Shown: one piece after another, positions 1 to 8,390 of the stretch
How positions within the stretch are numbered: position 1 is the stretch's first letter
Layout: the number at the start of each line of letters is the position of its first letter
From: Neorhizobium sp. SHOUNA12A
Lineage (GTDB): Bacteria; Pseudomonadota; Alphaproteobacteria; Rhizobiales; Rhizobiaceae
NCBI RefSeq assembly: GCF_023006505.1
Contig: NZ_JALBGV010000039.1
Location: 1 to 54,375 of the forward strand
Direction of reading: 5' to 3'
Length of the DNA: 54,375 nucleotides
Made by a program: the position numbers and the translations under genes
The notes under the pieces: model-generated
Databases searched by the model: none
What the model saw: the letters and a program-made list of their open reading frames with translations, nothing else
Told to the model about the DNA's origin: nothing

Positions 1-5
1 CATGC

Positions 6-60
6 TGACGTGGCCCCGGCCGGCACGGAGCGACCGCCTCAGTCGGGGCCGATATAAAAA
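6..60 (+). promoter_or_regulatory. Plant-type promoter of the T-DNA A gene
   Basis: A TGACGTGGC bZIP-type motif lies at 6-14 and a TATA-like gatataaaaac at about 51-60. The first ATG in a good plant context is at 135, leaving a C/A-rich leader of about 75 nt. No bacterial ribosome binding site precedes that ATG, which fits plant expression. Confidence 0.6.
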
Positions 61-134
61 CGGGGCGATGTCCGCTCCTTTTGTCGTCAAACACCCCGAC
101 TAACACATTTCTTTACTTCCTCAACGATTTCACA

Positions 135-767
135 ATGGCGAGCTATTATAAGTGGAGCGACGTGGCTCTTAACGGTGACCAAGACAAGCTTGAAAATGCC
201 AAGCAGGTAGGCTTTCCCGATCTACAGCCAAAATTTCGCTCACGGTTTTCCCAGATGGTAGTTTTTTATCCTTTGCTAAGTCATAACCATGAACAACAAG
301 ATAATTTGTTGGTATACATTGAGGCAATGGAGGGAAGGTACCAGGACATAACGTTCGTGGGCATAGCTTCCGGATGCCAACAAGATTTCGGACTTAACGA
401 CGCCTATTCTATGAAGCTTAGGCAACGACATCGCCGGGACTACATTGTTTTCTTCGACCGAGTTTTGAGATGTTCTGATAGTTCTTGGTACAAGACTACC
501 AAAGAGGGATTGCTCTTTACTTTGATGGAACTCGACGATATATTCTGCATCGACATCGAGCCGCCGAAGGTGCACGTGCATCTCAGGAGCGATGTTTGGG
601 AGGGGGCTAGAGACACAGAGATCATTCTTGATCCCGCCAGAGCACCGCCCGTGGAACTCCTGATATTCGTTGAGGATTTATGGGAGCTAACGCCGTTCCC
701 CGCCTTGCCCGAAGAAAATCCGGTCCCCCACTTGATCCAGCGAAGGACACGCTCTTGGAGCGTCTGA
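135..767 (+). CDS. RolB/6b-like (plast-type) T-DNA protein
   Basis: A 210-aa product. I chose ATG 135 over the upstream TTG (81) because it sits in a strong plant initiation context (acaATGGCG) after a TATA box and leader. The central stretch, with a hydrophobic strand ending LLVYIEAMEG followed by a FVGIASG segment, has the layout of plast-family T-DNA proteins (RolB, RolC, 6b, ORF13/14), which alter plant growth. Overall similarity is weak, as is usual in that family, and I cannot say which plast subgroup it belongs to. It is the only gene visible in T-DNA A and reads towards the right border. Family placement is an inference from motif and context. Confidence 0.6.
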   Translation: MASYYKWSDVALNGDQDKLENAKQVGFPDLQPKFRSRFSQMVVFYPLLSHNHEQQDNLLVYIEAMEGRYQDITFVGIASGCQQDFGLNDAYSMKLRQRHRRDYIVFFDRVLRCSDSSWYKTTKEGLLFTLMELDDIFCIDIEPPKVHVHLRSDVWEGARDTEIILDPARAPPVELLIFVEDLWELTPFPALPEENPVPHLIQRRTRSWSV

Positions 768-976
768 TGTTCGTCGAACTTATGGCGGGTAAAGCCGACT
801 ACCGTGGATTCACAGGAAACGAATTGAGTGTGGGAGGAAGAGTTTTTTGAGTTATCAAGTTTTCCTATCAAACCAAATTGAATAATCTGATTTTACCGCC
901 CGATCTTTTGTCCCTATCTGTTTTCCATGACGTGAAAAGTGTGCTGTTGCGGCTTTTGACCACTTAGCTTTTGAAT

Positions 977-1001
977 TTGCAGGATATATGGTCATGTGAT
1001 G
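977..1001 (+). repeat. T-DNA right border (A)
   Basis: The repeat begins TTGCAGGATATATGG and continues CATGTGATG, so it keeps the conserved CAGGATATAT core but has ATGTG instead of TGTAAAC. The same variant occurs at 4904, 34187 and 42038. Downstream lie 8-bp CATTCGTT repeats (1020-1035), resembling transfer-enhancer repeats next to right borders. By the usual polarity, with T-DNA to the left of a right border, it closes T-DNA A. Confidence 0.8.
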
Positions 1002-1019
1002 TGCGAAACTACGTTTATG

Positions 1020-1035
1020 CATTCGTTCATTCGTT
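1020..1035 (+). repeat. 8-bp tandem repeat next to right border A
   Basis: Two perfect copies of CATTCGTT lie 19 bp outside the right border. Tandem 8-bp units near right borders are known as T-DNA transfer stimulators in Ri plasmids, and overdrive plays that role in octopine Ti plasmids. A similar position is occupied by three TTTGTGCG units at border D. Function is inferred from position. Confidence 0.45.
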
Positions 1036-1187
1036 CATGCCTTGGTCAATTCATCTGTGCGTAGATGTCATTCGAACTGTCACGCACGCATGGGACCTTG
1101 CCGGGGCTTAGCCCTCGCGGGGGTCCGATGCGTGCGCCGCCCCGTAACCGATTTTTGATGCGCGCCGGGAGGTTCGGCAACATCTTG

Positions 1188-1956
1188 TTATGCGACCGCT
1201 GAAACATTTTCCAGCAATGGACGTACTCGGCTTACGAGTTCCTCGCTACCACATGCAAAACAAAGCTTTTGCGCGAGGTCGGTATTATCCCAGTTGATTG
1301 TGTGAGAGACGCCAAGATTGGCAAGGATCGGCAGGGCGGCCATCACATCCCAGCTCGAATCCCCAAGCGAGAGATAGCCATCCGTCTCCCCCCGCGCGAC
1401 CGAGATCAGGACAGGGTTGCCGATCCGCAGCTCATCCGAAATAAACCGCATCAACTCCAGCCGGTCTTCGGTGGAGACCGTGGGATGTATGCCAAAACCC
1501 ATCGCCGCCTGCGACAGGTCGAGCGGACGCAAGGGCTGCATCGGTTTACCGTTCAGCCGCGTCCGCACCGATTTTCCACCAACCAGCATCAGGCCCCGAG
1601 CGGGGTGCGAAGATCACCCCGAAGGTTGGTCGGCGATTTTCATAGAGGCCGATCGAAATCGCCCAGTTTTCGCCGCCCCGAACGAAATTGAACGTGCCGT
1701 CGATGGGATCGATGACCCAGATCCGGCCGGATGTACCGGGGATCTCGCCTCCTTCCTCGCCGTAGATGCCATCCTCCGGAAAAGCCGCTTTCAAATTCGC
1801 GAGCAGAAACTCTTCGACGGCTCTGTCTGCTTCGGTTACCAGATCGAGATGTCCTTTCCTCTCGACCGGCAACCTGTCCAGGGATTCGAAATATTCAAGC
1901 GCCAGCCCGCCGGCTTTCCGGGCGATCTTTTCGACAATCGCTTCGATATCATGCAT
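1188..1956 (-). pseudogene. accG: accG-like phosphatase, frameshifted
   Basis: An inositol-monophosphatase-family gene split into two frames. The N-terminal part starts at 1956 (MHDIEAIVEK) and contains the GEEGG and WVIDPIDGT metal-binding motifs. The C-terminal part (frame ending 1188) contains the SSWDVMAALPIL signature. The frame changes between about 1545 and 1590. Its start overlaps the end of an accF-like remnant, which matches the accF-accG order of agrocinopine catabolic operons, where AccG removes phosphate from the sugar phosphate released by AccF. Loss of frame predicts an inactive product unless the shift is a sequencing error. Confidence 0.65.
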
Positions 1957-2290
1957 TGGCTTCGTCCTTGAGCCGCACGACCTGAGACACGTCATTGCTG
2001 ATGAGCTGATCGAGCAGACCGTCGCGAATCCACGCGACAACGTCTGCCTCGACATCCACACCGTAGCTTTTCAGACTGGAAAGCCTGCCTGGAGGTGGCA
2101 CATGCAGGAAGGCGGCGATGCCGCCATTATGAAGCTGACGCGCCTCGCCGCTCGGAAAATGGTAGATTTCGAGGTTGATGGCATCCACCTCCGCCTCCCG
2201 CGCAAGTGCTGCCGGATCGATAAGGCGCGAGTGGGAAAGGCCGACCGTCGGCAGATGACGGTGACGGCGGGAGCCAATCTTAGTATATCG
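1949..2290 (-). pseudogene. accF: accF-like phosphodiesterase, C-terminal fragment
   Basis: The frame encodes about 110 residues resembling the C-terminus of a glycerophosphodiester-phosphodiesterase family protein, including LSHSRLIDP, EVDAINLE and a terminal DGLLDQLISND. The match begins just inside the left border of T-DNA B (2294), so the N-terminal two thirds are missing. The stop overlaps the start of the accG-like pseudogene, suggesting former translational coupling. In agrocinopine catabolism AccF splits the sugar phosphodiester. This reading depends on the neighbouring accG-like gene. Confidence 0.55.
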
Positions 2291-2293
2291 GAA

Positions 2294-2318
2294 TTGCAGG
2301 ATATATCGACTTGTAAAC
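2294..2318 (+). repeat. T-DNA left border (B)
   Basis: A 25-bp repeat starting TTGCAGGATATAT and ending CGACTTGTAAAC, an almost canonical border. It shares the cgac-t/c-TGTAAAC ending with left border D (38438). T-DNA B lies to its right and the truncated accF to its left. Confidence 0.9.
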
Positions 2319-2629
2319 GGCTTTGGCGACGCATCTGAACTTCTGTTATGTCTCACGATCGTTGGCTTGATTTCAGGAGATTGATATGCGCGACGTTACG
2401 TAAAAGGTCAAAAAATCAGGCATACGTTTCACGGACATTTGCGGGATGCTGCAGTGAACTTCTTGCTCATAAACCGCGGTACTTGCTAGCTATGGAAAAG
2501 ACAATCGATCCGATCCTTTTGGTGGTTTTGTGCCGGAGTGTTGAACCCGGTTTTGATGCGCGTGCCAACTGCCGGCGTGTTGAAACCCGGTTTTCACCAT
2601 TTTTCCCGAGCTGTCCTTGCTCTTTTCTC

Positions 2630-3553
2630 TTACTGACCCTGTGCCGCTATTTTTTTCATGAGAGTTTGCAAGGTCGCACCGTCGTATAGATGGCGGTCGC
2701 CTACCGCTTGCGTTGCGATGATGAGGTCGAACAATTCGTTGGGGTTCATCGGATGGAGCATGTCGGCGTTAATGGGCTGCCCGTTGATCATCACAAAGAA
2801 ATGAGCTCCCCACATGATCCCGATCCAGGGTCCCATGATAGGCCATGTCGCGTTGAAAACCGCATAGCTCGAACGTTTGCCTAGCAGCATTTCGATCAAT
2901 GGCACGACCTCGTATTCGCTCTTCGTGATCTCGAAGCCAGCGATCCCCTTAACAACCGCGAGGAATGCTTTTTCCTTGTCCGAGGTCGTCTCCTTACCCA
3001 GGCTATATGCCAAGCGGATTGATTCGGAATTATAGTCCGCCTGGGGAGGCGTGGGGACGGGTTTCCCGTTGATTTTGGCTATCCAGCCAGGCCCGCCGCA
3101 GATCACCCAACTGGCCCTGCCGGTGCTTTCCCGAACTTGCCCGGATTCCACGATGACCACGGCCATCTCGGGTACCATTTCTTTTTGAAACATCACGGAT
3201 ACCCAATAGTCCTTCCTGTTTCGGAAGAATTTATCATCTCCTCCAAGCGGACAGATTGTGATGACATTTCCTGCCTCGACGCCCACTGGATAGGTGGGTG
3301 CCTGTGTTTGCGCGGCAGATTGATAACTCACGATTGCACATCCTTGGTATGCCTTCCTGAGCGAGATCAATCCGGTGTCTTTCAACGAGAGCGACGCGTT
3401 GGCGACGACATTCCCAGCTGTACCTGTCTCTGCGGGGTTCTGGGCCAGCAGCTTAAAGACCCGAGCCAGCTCCGTCATGCCTTCCTGTGCGTGATCGACG
3501 AGTTCGTACGGCGACGCCGGTTGAGCCGGTTGAGCCGGTTGAGGAGTTGCCAT
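2630..3553 (-). CDS. Unrecognised T-DNA B protein
   Basis: A 307-aa product that I do not recognise. The N-terminus has a PAQPAQPA repeat. The middle carries hydrophobic strands, including a GPWIGIMWG segment near residue 240. There is no clear signal peptide. The ATG at 3553 lies in a strong plant context (ccATGGCA), about 140 nt behind a minus-strand TATA box near 3694-3701. No bacterial ribosome binding site is apparent. Its partner across the shared promoter is a plast-like gene. By analogy with T-DNAs C and D, where the minus-strand member of a divergent pair is an opine enzyme, it could be an opine-synthesis enzyme, but sequence alone does not show that. Confidence 0.7.
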   Translation of the reverse strand: MATPQPAQPAQPASPYELVDHAQEGMTELARVFKLLAQNPAETGTAGNVVANASLSLKDTGLISLRKAYQGCAIVSYQSAAQTQAPTYPVGVEAGNVITICPLGGDDKFFRNRKDYWVSVMFQKEMVPEMAVVIVESGQVRESTGRASWVICGGPGWIAKINGKPVPTPPQADYNSESIRLAYSLGKETTSDKEKAFLAVVKGIAGFEITKSEYEVVPLIEMLLGKRSSYAVFNATWPIMGPWIGIMWGAHFFVMINGQPINADMLHPMNPNELFDLIIATQAVGDRHLYDGATLQTLMKKIAAQGQ

Positions 3554-3691
3554 GGTACTTCAGTCCTGTGTGACTGGAAGCGGAATGAGTTTGCTGGCGC
3601 GCTGCGGCTATGGCTGTCAGTCTTGGTGGGGCTTGAGGACGATTGTGTGGGTGAGCGTGTCGAAGTGTTTCTCAAAAAGCAGGAGACGTGA

Positions 3692-3840
3692 CGGCTTTTA
3701 TACATTGAAAGGTGGTGAATACCGGAAGGGTTGTTACGTCATGCCACGTCAGCAGGCTTTTGGGTGGCGTGTTCGGCTGACGTGGCACGACCCCCTTGAG
3801 GCTATACAGGTGGAGCCCACCACCACCCCTATAAAGCATG
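3692..3840. promoter_or_regulatory. Divergent plant-type promoter of T-DNA B
   Basis: The region contains TTACGTCAT (3734-3742), GCCACGTCA (3743-3751) and TGACGTGGC (3778-3786), plus a minus-strand TATA box (about 3694-3701) and a plus-strand TATA box (cctataaagc, about 3829-3838). The two genes start 140 bp away on either side. TGACG motifs are known binding sites of plant TGA/bZIP factors in opine synthase promoters. Confidence 0.7.
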
Positions 3841-3967
3841 CCTCCGGCCGCCACTTTCCCTGCCTTCCAACTCCTCAAACGCGCGGCAAACCAAACTTTC
3901 TCCTCAAGATAATCGATACACCGAACACTGTCGCATTTATCGCAGCACAATTTCCAATCACGGCAGG

Positions 3968-4576
3968 ATGGATGATGCTTCATCGCAAGAGGCGGCCGCG
4001 AAATCGCGGCTGCTGAAACAGCGGCTGGAGGATTGCTGTTTTAGTCATCTTCCAATCGGCAACATGGATGGTGCTTTATGGCAAGAAGCGCTGCTGCTGC
4101 AATGGGAGATGGAGCATTGGTATTTTAGTCTTCGCGCGGGCAGGGCCAACCTCATTATCCTCGATTGCGAATTGTCTGCGAAGATCATTGACTTTTTCCT
4201 CAGCTCCGCTTCCGAACTTGAGGAGGATTGCAGCATCTTGCTGTGCAAACGCGGATTCACGCATATTTACAATATTCGATTGACTACCCAGGGAGCCTCG
4301 AAAGTGCCCGTGCGTTACGAGGTCTGTATCACGGAAGACCATGCGATCCCGGACGTCAAAAACATCGACGTACTGGCGGCTGCCTGCGCCGGGCAAAAGG
4401 TCACCCAGGAGCAGTTCGACGACGAACGCAACTACCGCCTGATGGTGGAAATGGGCGTTGCCAAGGACATTCGAAAGAAATTCGATCTCAACAACGATGC
4501 CCACAAGGATCGCCCTGACGCGAGGCTCGTCGCTGCGGTCGACGTGGGCGCCGCGGAGACCAGCGATACCGCCTGA
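3968..4576 (+). CDS. Plast-like T-DNA B protein
   Basis: A 202-aa product with a hydrophobic strand followed by acidic residues (NLIILDCELSAKII, near residue 60), then SILLCKR and a later VLAAACAG segment. The same pattern (IIVVEIV, SIFCC, VLALACAG) occurs in the broken gene at 26564-27009, so the two are homologues. The layout resembles plast-family T-DNA proteins that change plant development. The ATG follows a TATA box by about 135 nt and overlaps a run of ATGs. Family membership is tentative; the relation to the T-DNA C gene is seen directly. Confidence 0.6.
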   Translation: MDDASSQEAAAKSRLLKQRLEDCCFSHLPIGNMDGALWQEALLLQWEMEHWYFSLRAGRANLIILDCELSAKIIDFFLSSASELEEDCSILLCKRGFTHIYNIRLTTQGASKVPVRYEVCITEDHAIPDVKNIDVLAAACAGQKVTQEQFDDERNYRLMVEMGVAKDIRKKFDLNNDAHKDRPDARLVAAVDVGAAETSDTA

Positions 4577-4903
4577 GGATGAAGTCAGTTACCGTTTCTG
4601 CATTCAACATGACGGAAAACCGAGGCCGGGATTTTTGCGAGAACGAGTATGACAACAACTCGTCAGAGCTAGCCGGATCGAATTGCGCATATTGTTTTCT
4701 GGATGGAAAATCTCAAAGACCCACAAAAATCGTGTGCCCCTATTTTAGCAATTTACGGGAGATATAGCAGAGCGAATAAACGATATCTCTGCTGAATGTT
4801 TCAATCCCTGATCGTATGGATATGCGGGTTCATGATGTCACTCCACGCCCTGCGATGTCCGCTTGACAAGAGGATCAGGCATTTCCTGCCTCAGACCCAG
4901 CTT

Positions 4904-4928
4904 TTGCAGGATATATGGTCATGTGCTG
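4904..4928 (+). repeat. T-DNA right border (B)
   Basis: Begins TTGCAGGATATATGGTCATG and is followed by tgtgcaaaactacgtt, nearly identical over more than 35 bp to the right-border region of T-DNA A at 977. The similarity extends past the 25-bp unit, so the two right ends share a recent ancestor. Confidence 0.85.
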
Positions 4929-5062
4929 TGCAAAACTACGTTCGGGCGTTGATTGGTTTGTATGCCAACCTATCATGACAGGTAATTCTTATTCGGCTTT
5001 ATCCGCACTTTGAGGGGCTGTGTCGTCCCGGCCTGATCCAAACATCCGTAGGACCTTCACGA

Positions 5063-5638
5063 TCACCGTTTGAATTCACGAGCGAAAAAGGCGGCAAGGG
5101 CTGCCGTAGCAAGCTTCAAGCCGAAAGCACGGGCGCTCTCAAGCTCGAGCGGATCAAAGTGGGCGCGGGCAAGCTTCAAGAGCTTTGCCGGTATCATCCG
5201 TGACGTCTGAACAAGGACCGCATGAGCCTCGGATGTATCTGGCGGGTAGGACTCCGGGCTCTTCTGGAAGGTACCATCCGTCAGTATTTCCTCATAGTCG
5301 TCGAGCGCACGGCGCAGGATCATCTGCAACGCTTTTTGCGGAGGATACTGCTTGCAGAGAATGTCGAAGACCGGAGACACTTTCGGTGCCGGCACGAATG
5401 CCGAAACGAAGACCTGGACCTTCTTGGGCGGATTGCGTCCTATGTTCGGGGCAGGAGCGGCGACAGGTTTGACAGTGGGAGCCTGCTTTTTCGGGTGTGG
5501 GACCGGTGCCGCAGGAAGAGGAACGGACGGTGCGGCCGCGTCGCCGTCCGGCTGTGATATCTGCTGCGAAGCCGCTGACCGCACGACTGAAAGACGCCTC
5601 GCCTCCGTCACCGATAAGGTGGGTTTGCGGATCGCCAT
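5063..5638 (-). CDS. virC2: VirC2
   Basis: A 191-aa protein starting MAIRKPTLSVTEARRLS, with a proline-rich linker and a C-terminal domain (about 85-190) carrying PKKVQVFVSA, ALQMILRRALDDYE and ARAFGLKLATAALAAFFA, as expected for VirC2. VirC2 has a ribbon-helix-helix fold, binds DNA and works with VirC1 to stimulate T-strand formation near overdrive. It begins one base after the virC1 stop, so the two form an operon. The Ti homologue is about 200 aa, so this copy is full length. Confidence 0.9.
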   Translation of the reverse strand: MAIRKPTLSVTEARRLSVVRSAASQQISQPDGDAAAPSVPLPAAPVPHPKKQAPTVKPVAAPAPNIGRNPPKKVQVFVSAFVPAPKVSPVFDILCKQYPPQKALQMILRRALDDYEEILTDGTFQKSPESYPPDTSEAHAVLVQTSRMIPAKLLKLARAHFDPLELESARAFGLKLATAALAAFFAREFKR

Positions 5639-5639
5639 C

Positions 5640-6335
5640 TCAGTCCTCTAAGGATTGGTGTACAAACTTGGAGAGGTTCTGGAGATCTTCCATTGCTGCA
5701 TCGAGATTGCGGAGCATCAGCCGCATGGCCGGGTCGTTGCCGACATTGCGGATGCTGAGATGCAGCATGCCCCGCACCTTCATCGCGGCAAACGCATCCC
5801 GCTCGAACATCGGTTGATCGGTCAGTGGCAGGGCGGTCAGCAGTTCGGCGACGGAGCGTTGCGATGCGGTCAGCTTGCCGAAAGGAACTCTCTGACGCAG
5901 GATGGCGGTCGGAATTGCCAGGCTTTCGCTGAGCAGGAGCTCGATAATGTAGCGATAGGTCGCCAGCGCCTCGTCGACGTCCAGCGGCGTCAGCATGGTC
6001 GGAACCAGAAGGAAGTTCGAGCTGGCTATGATCGTATTGTTAAGCTCGCTCGACCCACCATGGGTATCGGCCAAGGCATAGTCGAAACCGCGCCCTTCCG
6101 CCACTTCATAGGCTTTTTCGAGAAGGGGCAAATCATCTGCTGTAAACACTTCGCAACGCGGGTCCCACGTATTGCGCGTGACCGCGTTTTCCTTCCAGCG
6201 TGTGAGCGGCCGGTTTTCGTCAGCCTCGAAAAGCGCAACCGTCTTACCTTCGGTTGCCAATGCCGAGCATAGCCCCATCAATGCCGTTGTCTTGCCAGCA
6301 CCACCTTTGAAGGAGCAGCATGTAATGAGCTTCAT
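5640..6335 (-). CDS. virC1: VirC1 ParA-like ATPase
   Basis: A 231-aa product, the usual VirC1 length, when started at 6335 ([17 protein letters not shown]). That ATG has a purine-rich site (ggaaaggg) upstream, and seven further in-frame residues upstream are unlikely to be used. The deviant Walker A (KGGAGKTT, residues 10-17) marks a ParA/MinD-type ATPase. VirC1 gathers the relaxosome at the cell pole and delivers it to VirD4, and binds overdrive. It is divergent from virD1 across a 276-bp gap and is followed by virC2 one base later. Confidence 0.93.
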   Translation of the reverse strand: MKLITCCSFKGGAGKTTALMGLCSALATEGKTVALFEADENRPLTRWKENAVTRNTWDPRCEVFTADDLPLLEKAYEVAEGRGFDYALADTHGGSSELNNTIIASSNFLLVPTMLTPLDVDEALATYRYIIELLLSESLAIPTAILRQRVPFGKLTASQRSVAELLTALPLTDQPMFERDAFAAMKVRGMLHLSIRNVGNDPAMRLMLRNLDAAMEDLQNLSKFVHQSLED

Positions 6336-6458
6336 GAACAACCCTTTCCTCGCCAAAGCGCGAGTAATTTTCGCAATGTAAACCTGTAATATTGTTCATA
6401 TGTACATTTATAATCCGGCCGGCTCAACCGCCATAATAGTTCGCCGGGCGGCAACGAC

Positions 6459-6472
6459 GTTTCACCTGTAAC
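6459..6472 (+). promoter_or_regulatory. Possible vir box between virC1 and virD1
   Basis: The 14-mer GTTTCACCTGTAAC matches 11 of 14 positions of the VirG consensus RTTRCAATTGWAAY. It lies in the divergent virC-virD gap, where VirG-regulated promoters are expected. The match is imperfect and other weak matches exist in the AT-rich part (6365-6410), so the exact site is uncertain. Confidence 0.35.
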
Positions 6473-6611
6473 GTAATACAGCGTCACCCATCCAAACCAC
6501 CGTTGACGCAAACTATATGGGTAGGACACAGTCACGGTATTAAACTGCTCGTATTCATTCAATTTACTGGACGGTGGAATTTTTACATCCAACAGATTTC
6601 AGGTTATTGCC

Positions 6612-7073
6612 ATGCACAACAAACAACTCGCCCTTCTCCCGGAAGAGATAGCCACTTCCCTGTCACGCACCCGAGGGCAGCAGACTGATCCGCACGGCTA
6701 CAAGATTGTCAGCGTGCGATTGCGTGAAGCGGAATTCGAAGCTTTCAACGCTCAGGCCGTCGCCTTGGGTATTACCAACAACATGGCCCTTCGGATAGCC
6801 GCACGTAAGATCGGCGGCTTCCTTGAGCTCGATGCCCGGACCCAGCAGGCTCTGGAGACGATCATAGGAGAGATCGGTGACATCTCCCACGCCATCAATC
6901 AGCTGAACGCCGCCTACGCACAAAGCGGCAGGGTCGACATGCAGGAATTTCAGGCGCAACGAGCCGCATTCGGTTATGAATTCGCCAAGCTCGACGCCAC
7001 CTTGATGTCGATGCTGAATGTCTCCCAACGACGCCTCGACGGCCGGCTGAAGCTCAAAGATGCTTCGAAGTGA
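6612..7073 (+). CDS. virD1: VirD1 relaxosome protein
   Basis: A 153-aa product with the conserved VirD1 core KIVSVRLREAEFEAF, then GITNNMALRIAARKIGGFLE (about residues 55-77). VirD1 is the accessory DNA-binding protein that lets VirD2 nick double-stranded border DNA. It is the first gene of the virD operon; virD2 follows 40 bp later. Length matches the family. The ribosome binding site is weak (aggttattgcc). Confidence 0.92.
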   Translation: MHNKQLALLPEEIATSLSRTRGQQTDPHGYKIVSVRLREAEFEAFNAQAVALGITNNMALRIAARKIGGFLELDARTQQALETIIGEIGDISHAINQLNAAYAQSGRVDMQEFQAQRAAFGYEFAKLDATLMSMLNVSQRRLDGRLKLKDASK

Positions 7074-7113
7074 GGCGCTCAACCCGGTCATTTCGGCTTA
7101 AAGAGGATTTCCC

Positions 7114-8340
7114 ATGGCATCGCAGGCAATAGTTCACGTCGTGCGCGGCGGTGGAGCACGCACCGTCAGTCGCCTCTGCTCGCAATTCAAGTATCTGGCC
7201 CGGAGGGGACAGGTCAGGCTTCGATTTTCAGAGCGGTATGGCGGGGGCGTCGTACCCTTCGACGAGCTGAGGATATGGGCGGAGCGCTGGGCCGCAATGG
7301 CCGGGGTACGTGACCCCGAGCAGGACATGACGACCCATATCGTCGCAAGCTTTCCCCCTGGAACCGATCACGCTGCCGCAGAGCGCGCCGGCATAGCATG
7401 GGCGGCTGAAATGTTCGGTGATGGCGCGGTCGCCGGCGAAAGGCCCTATATCCTGGGTTTTCACGTCGATAGGGGACATCCGCATGTGCACGTCATCCTC
7501 AATCGGCGCGCCTTGAGCGCCGGTCACGAATGGTTGAAGCTTGCCAACCGCAATGAGCGCATCAACTACGACCTGATGCGCCAACGGTTTGCTGACCATG
7601 CACAAATCCAAGGCATTGACCTTCTGGCGGATGCAAGGGTGCCGATCCCTTGGAGTACCCAGCCTTTTACACGCGAGCAACACGAGGTATTTGCGGATGC
7701 GGCCGGCGTCGGAGTTGGCGTCCGCGAAGAGTGGGAAGACCGGACAGAGGAGATCTTCCGCGACGATGCCGTGCGGCGGCAACAGGCAGGTGGAGGCCCC
7801 GGCTCTTCGGGCGGTGATGGTCCGGGTGCGGGAATGGGTTCCGACGGGGGTCATTCACGCCGCAGGCGGCCGCGCGCGGAACACGCGCCTGGCGATGCAG
7901 CCGGGTCGTCCCCCAAGCCAGCCGGGACAAATGCTCCTACGGGCAGCTCGCATCACAGCGGCTCCGGCGGTGGTTCCGGATCGCAGGGCAACGCGCTCGC
8001 CAGCGAACCCGCGCCGCTGCACGCCACAAACGGTGCGCCTGGCTACGTCGAACAGGATCCATCGAATGACCTGTATTATGCAACGCCAACAAACTCGCGC
8101 GAGCCTACGCCAGAGGAACGATCGACAGAGGGTCATTCCGCAACGGGTGGATCTGCGAGTGGAGGCTCCGGCGGCGGATCCGAGTTGCTTGACAATACGA
8201 TCGATGCATCGGCAGGCAACTCACCCAGATCCGGGGCCGATTCAGGCGCTGAGCAAGCAAAGGGCGAGAAGCGGAAGCGCACGGGCCCGCACGGCACCGG
8301 GGACTCCAAACGTAGAAGAGGTGATGATGGCAGAGGCTAG
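7114..8340 (+). CDS. virD2: VirD2 border relaxase / T-DNA pilot protein
   Basis: A 408-aa product with an N-terminal MobP-type relaxase domain (about 1-200): probable catalytic Tyr27 in QFKYLARRG, His117 in FHVDRGH and the HPHVHV histidines 122/124/126. A long Gly/Ser-rich linker follows (about 215-375). The C-terminus carries a bipartite nuclear localisation signal (KRKR, ten residues, KRRR) followed by DDGRG, as in the omega region of Ti VirD2. VirD2 nicks borders, stays on the 5' end of the T-strand and guides it to the plant nucleus. All features needed for plant transformation are present. Confidence 0.95.
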   Translation: MASQAIVHVVRGGGARTVSRLCSQFKYLARRGQVRLRFSERYGGGVVPFDELRIWAERWAAMAGVRDPEQDMTTHIVASFPPGTDHAAAERAGIAWAAEMFGDGAVAGERPYILGFHVDRGHPHVHVILNRRALSAGHEWLKLANRNERINYDLMRQRFADHAQIQGIDLLADARVPIPWSTQPFTREQHEVFADAAGVGVGVREEWEDRTEEIFRDDAVRRQQAGGGPGSSGGDGPGAGMGSDGGHSRRRRPRAEHAPGDAAGSSPKPAGTNAPTGSSHHSGSGGGSGSQGNALASEPAPLHATNGAPGYVEQDPSNDLYYATPTNSREPTPEERSTEGHSATGGSASGGSGGGSELLDNTIDASAGNSPRSGADSGAEQAKGEKRKRTGPHGTGDSKRRRGDDGRG

Positions 8341-8390
8341 AAGCGCGCTGCAGAAAGGCTTTGACCGTAGCCGGGAAGGGCATCAGCCAC

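Larger units (their letters stand above)
1..1001. mobile_element. T-DNA A, right-hand part
   Basis: The segment ends at a right-border-like repeat (977-1001) and holds one plant-style gene with its promoter. The left end lies outside the window. The first 60 bases contain a TGACGTGGC motif (6-14) and a TATA box near 52-58, as in the other T-DNA genes here. The assignment to T-DNA rests on border, promoter and gene content together. Confidence 0.75.
2294..4928. mobile_element. T-DNA B (2.6 kb)
   Basis: Bounded by a canonical left border (2294-2318) and a right-border variant (4904-4928), both in + orientation. It contains two divergent genes (2630-3553 minus, 3968-4576 plus) around a shared promoter. 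Nothing recognisable lies in 2319-2629 or 4577-4903 beyond 3' flanking sequence. Confidence 0.85.
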
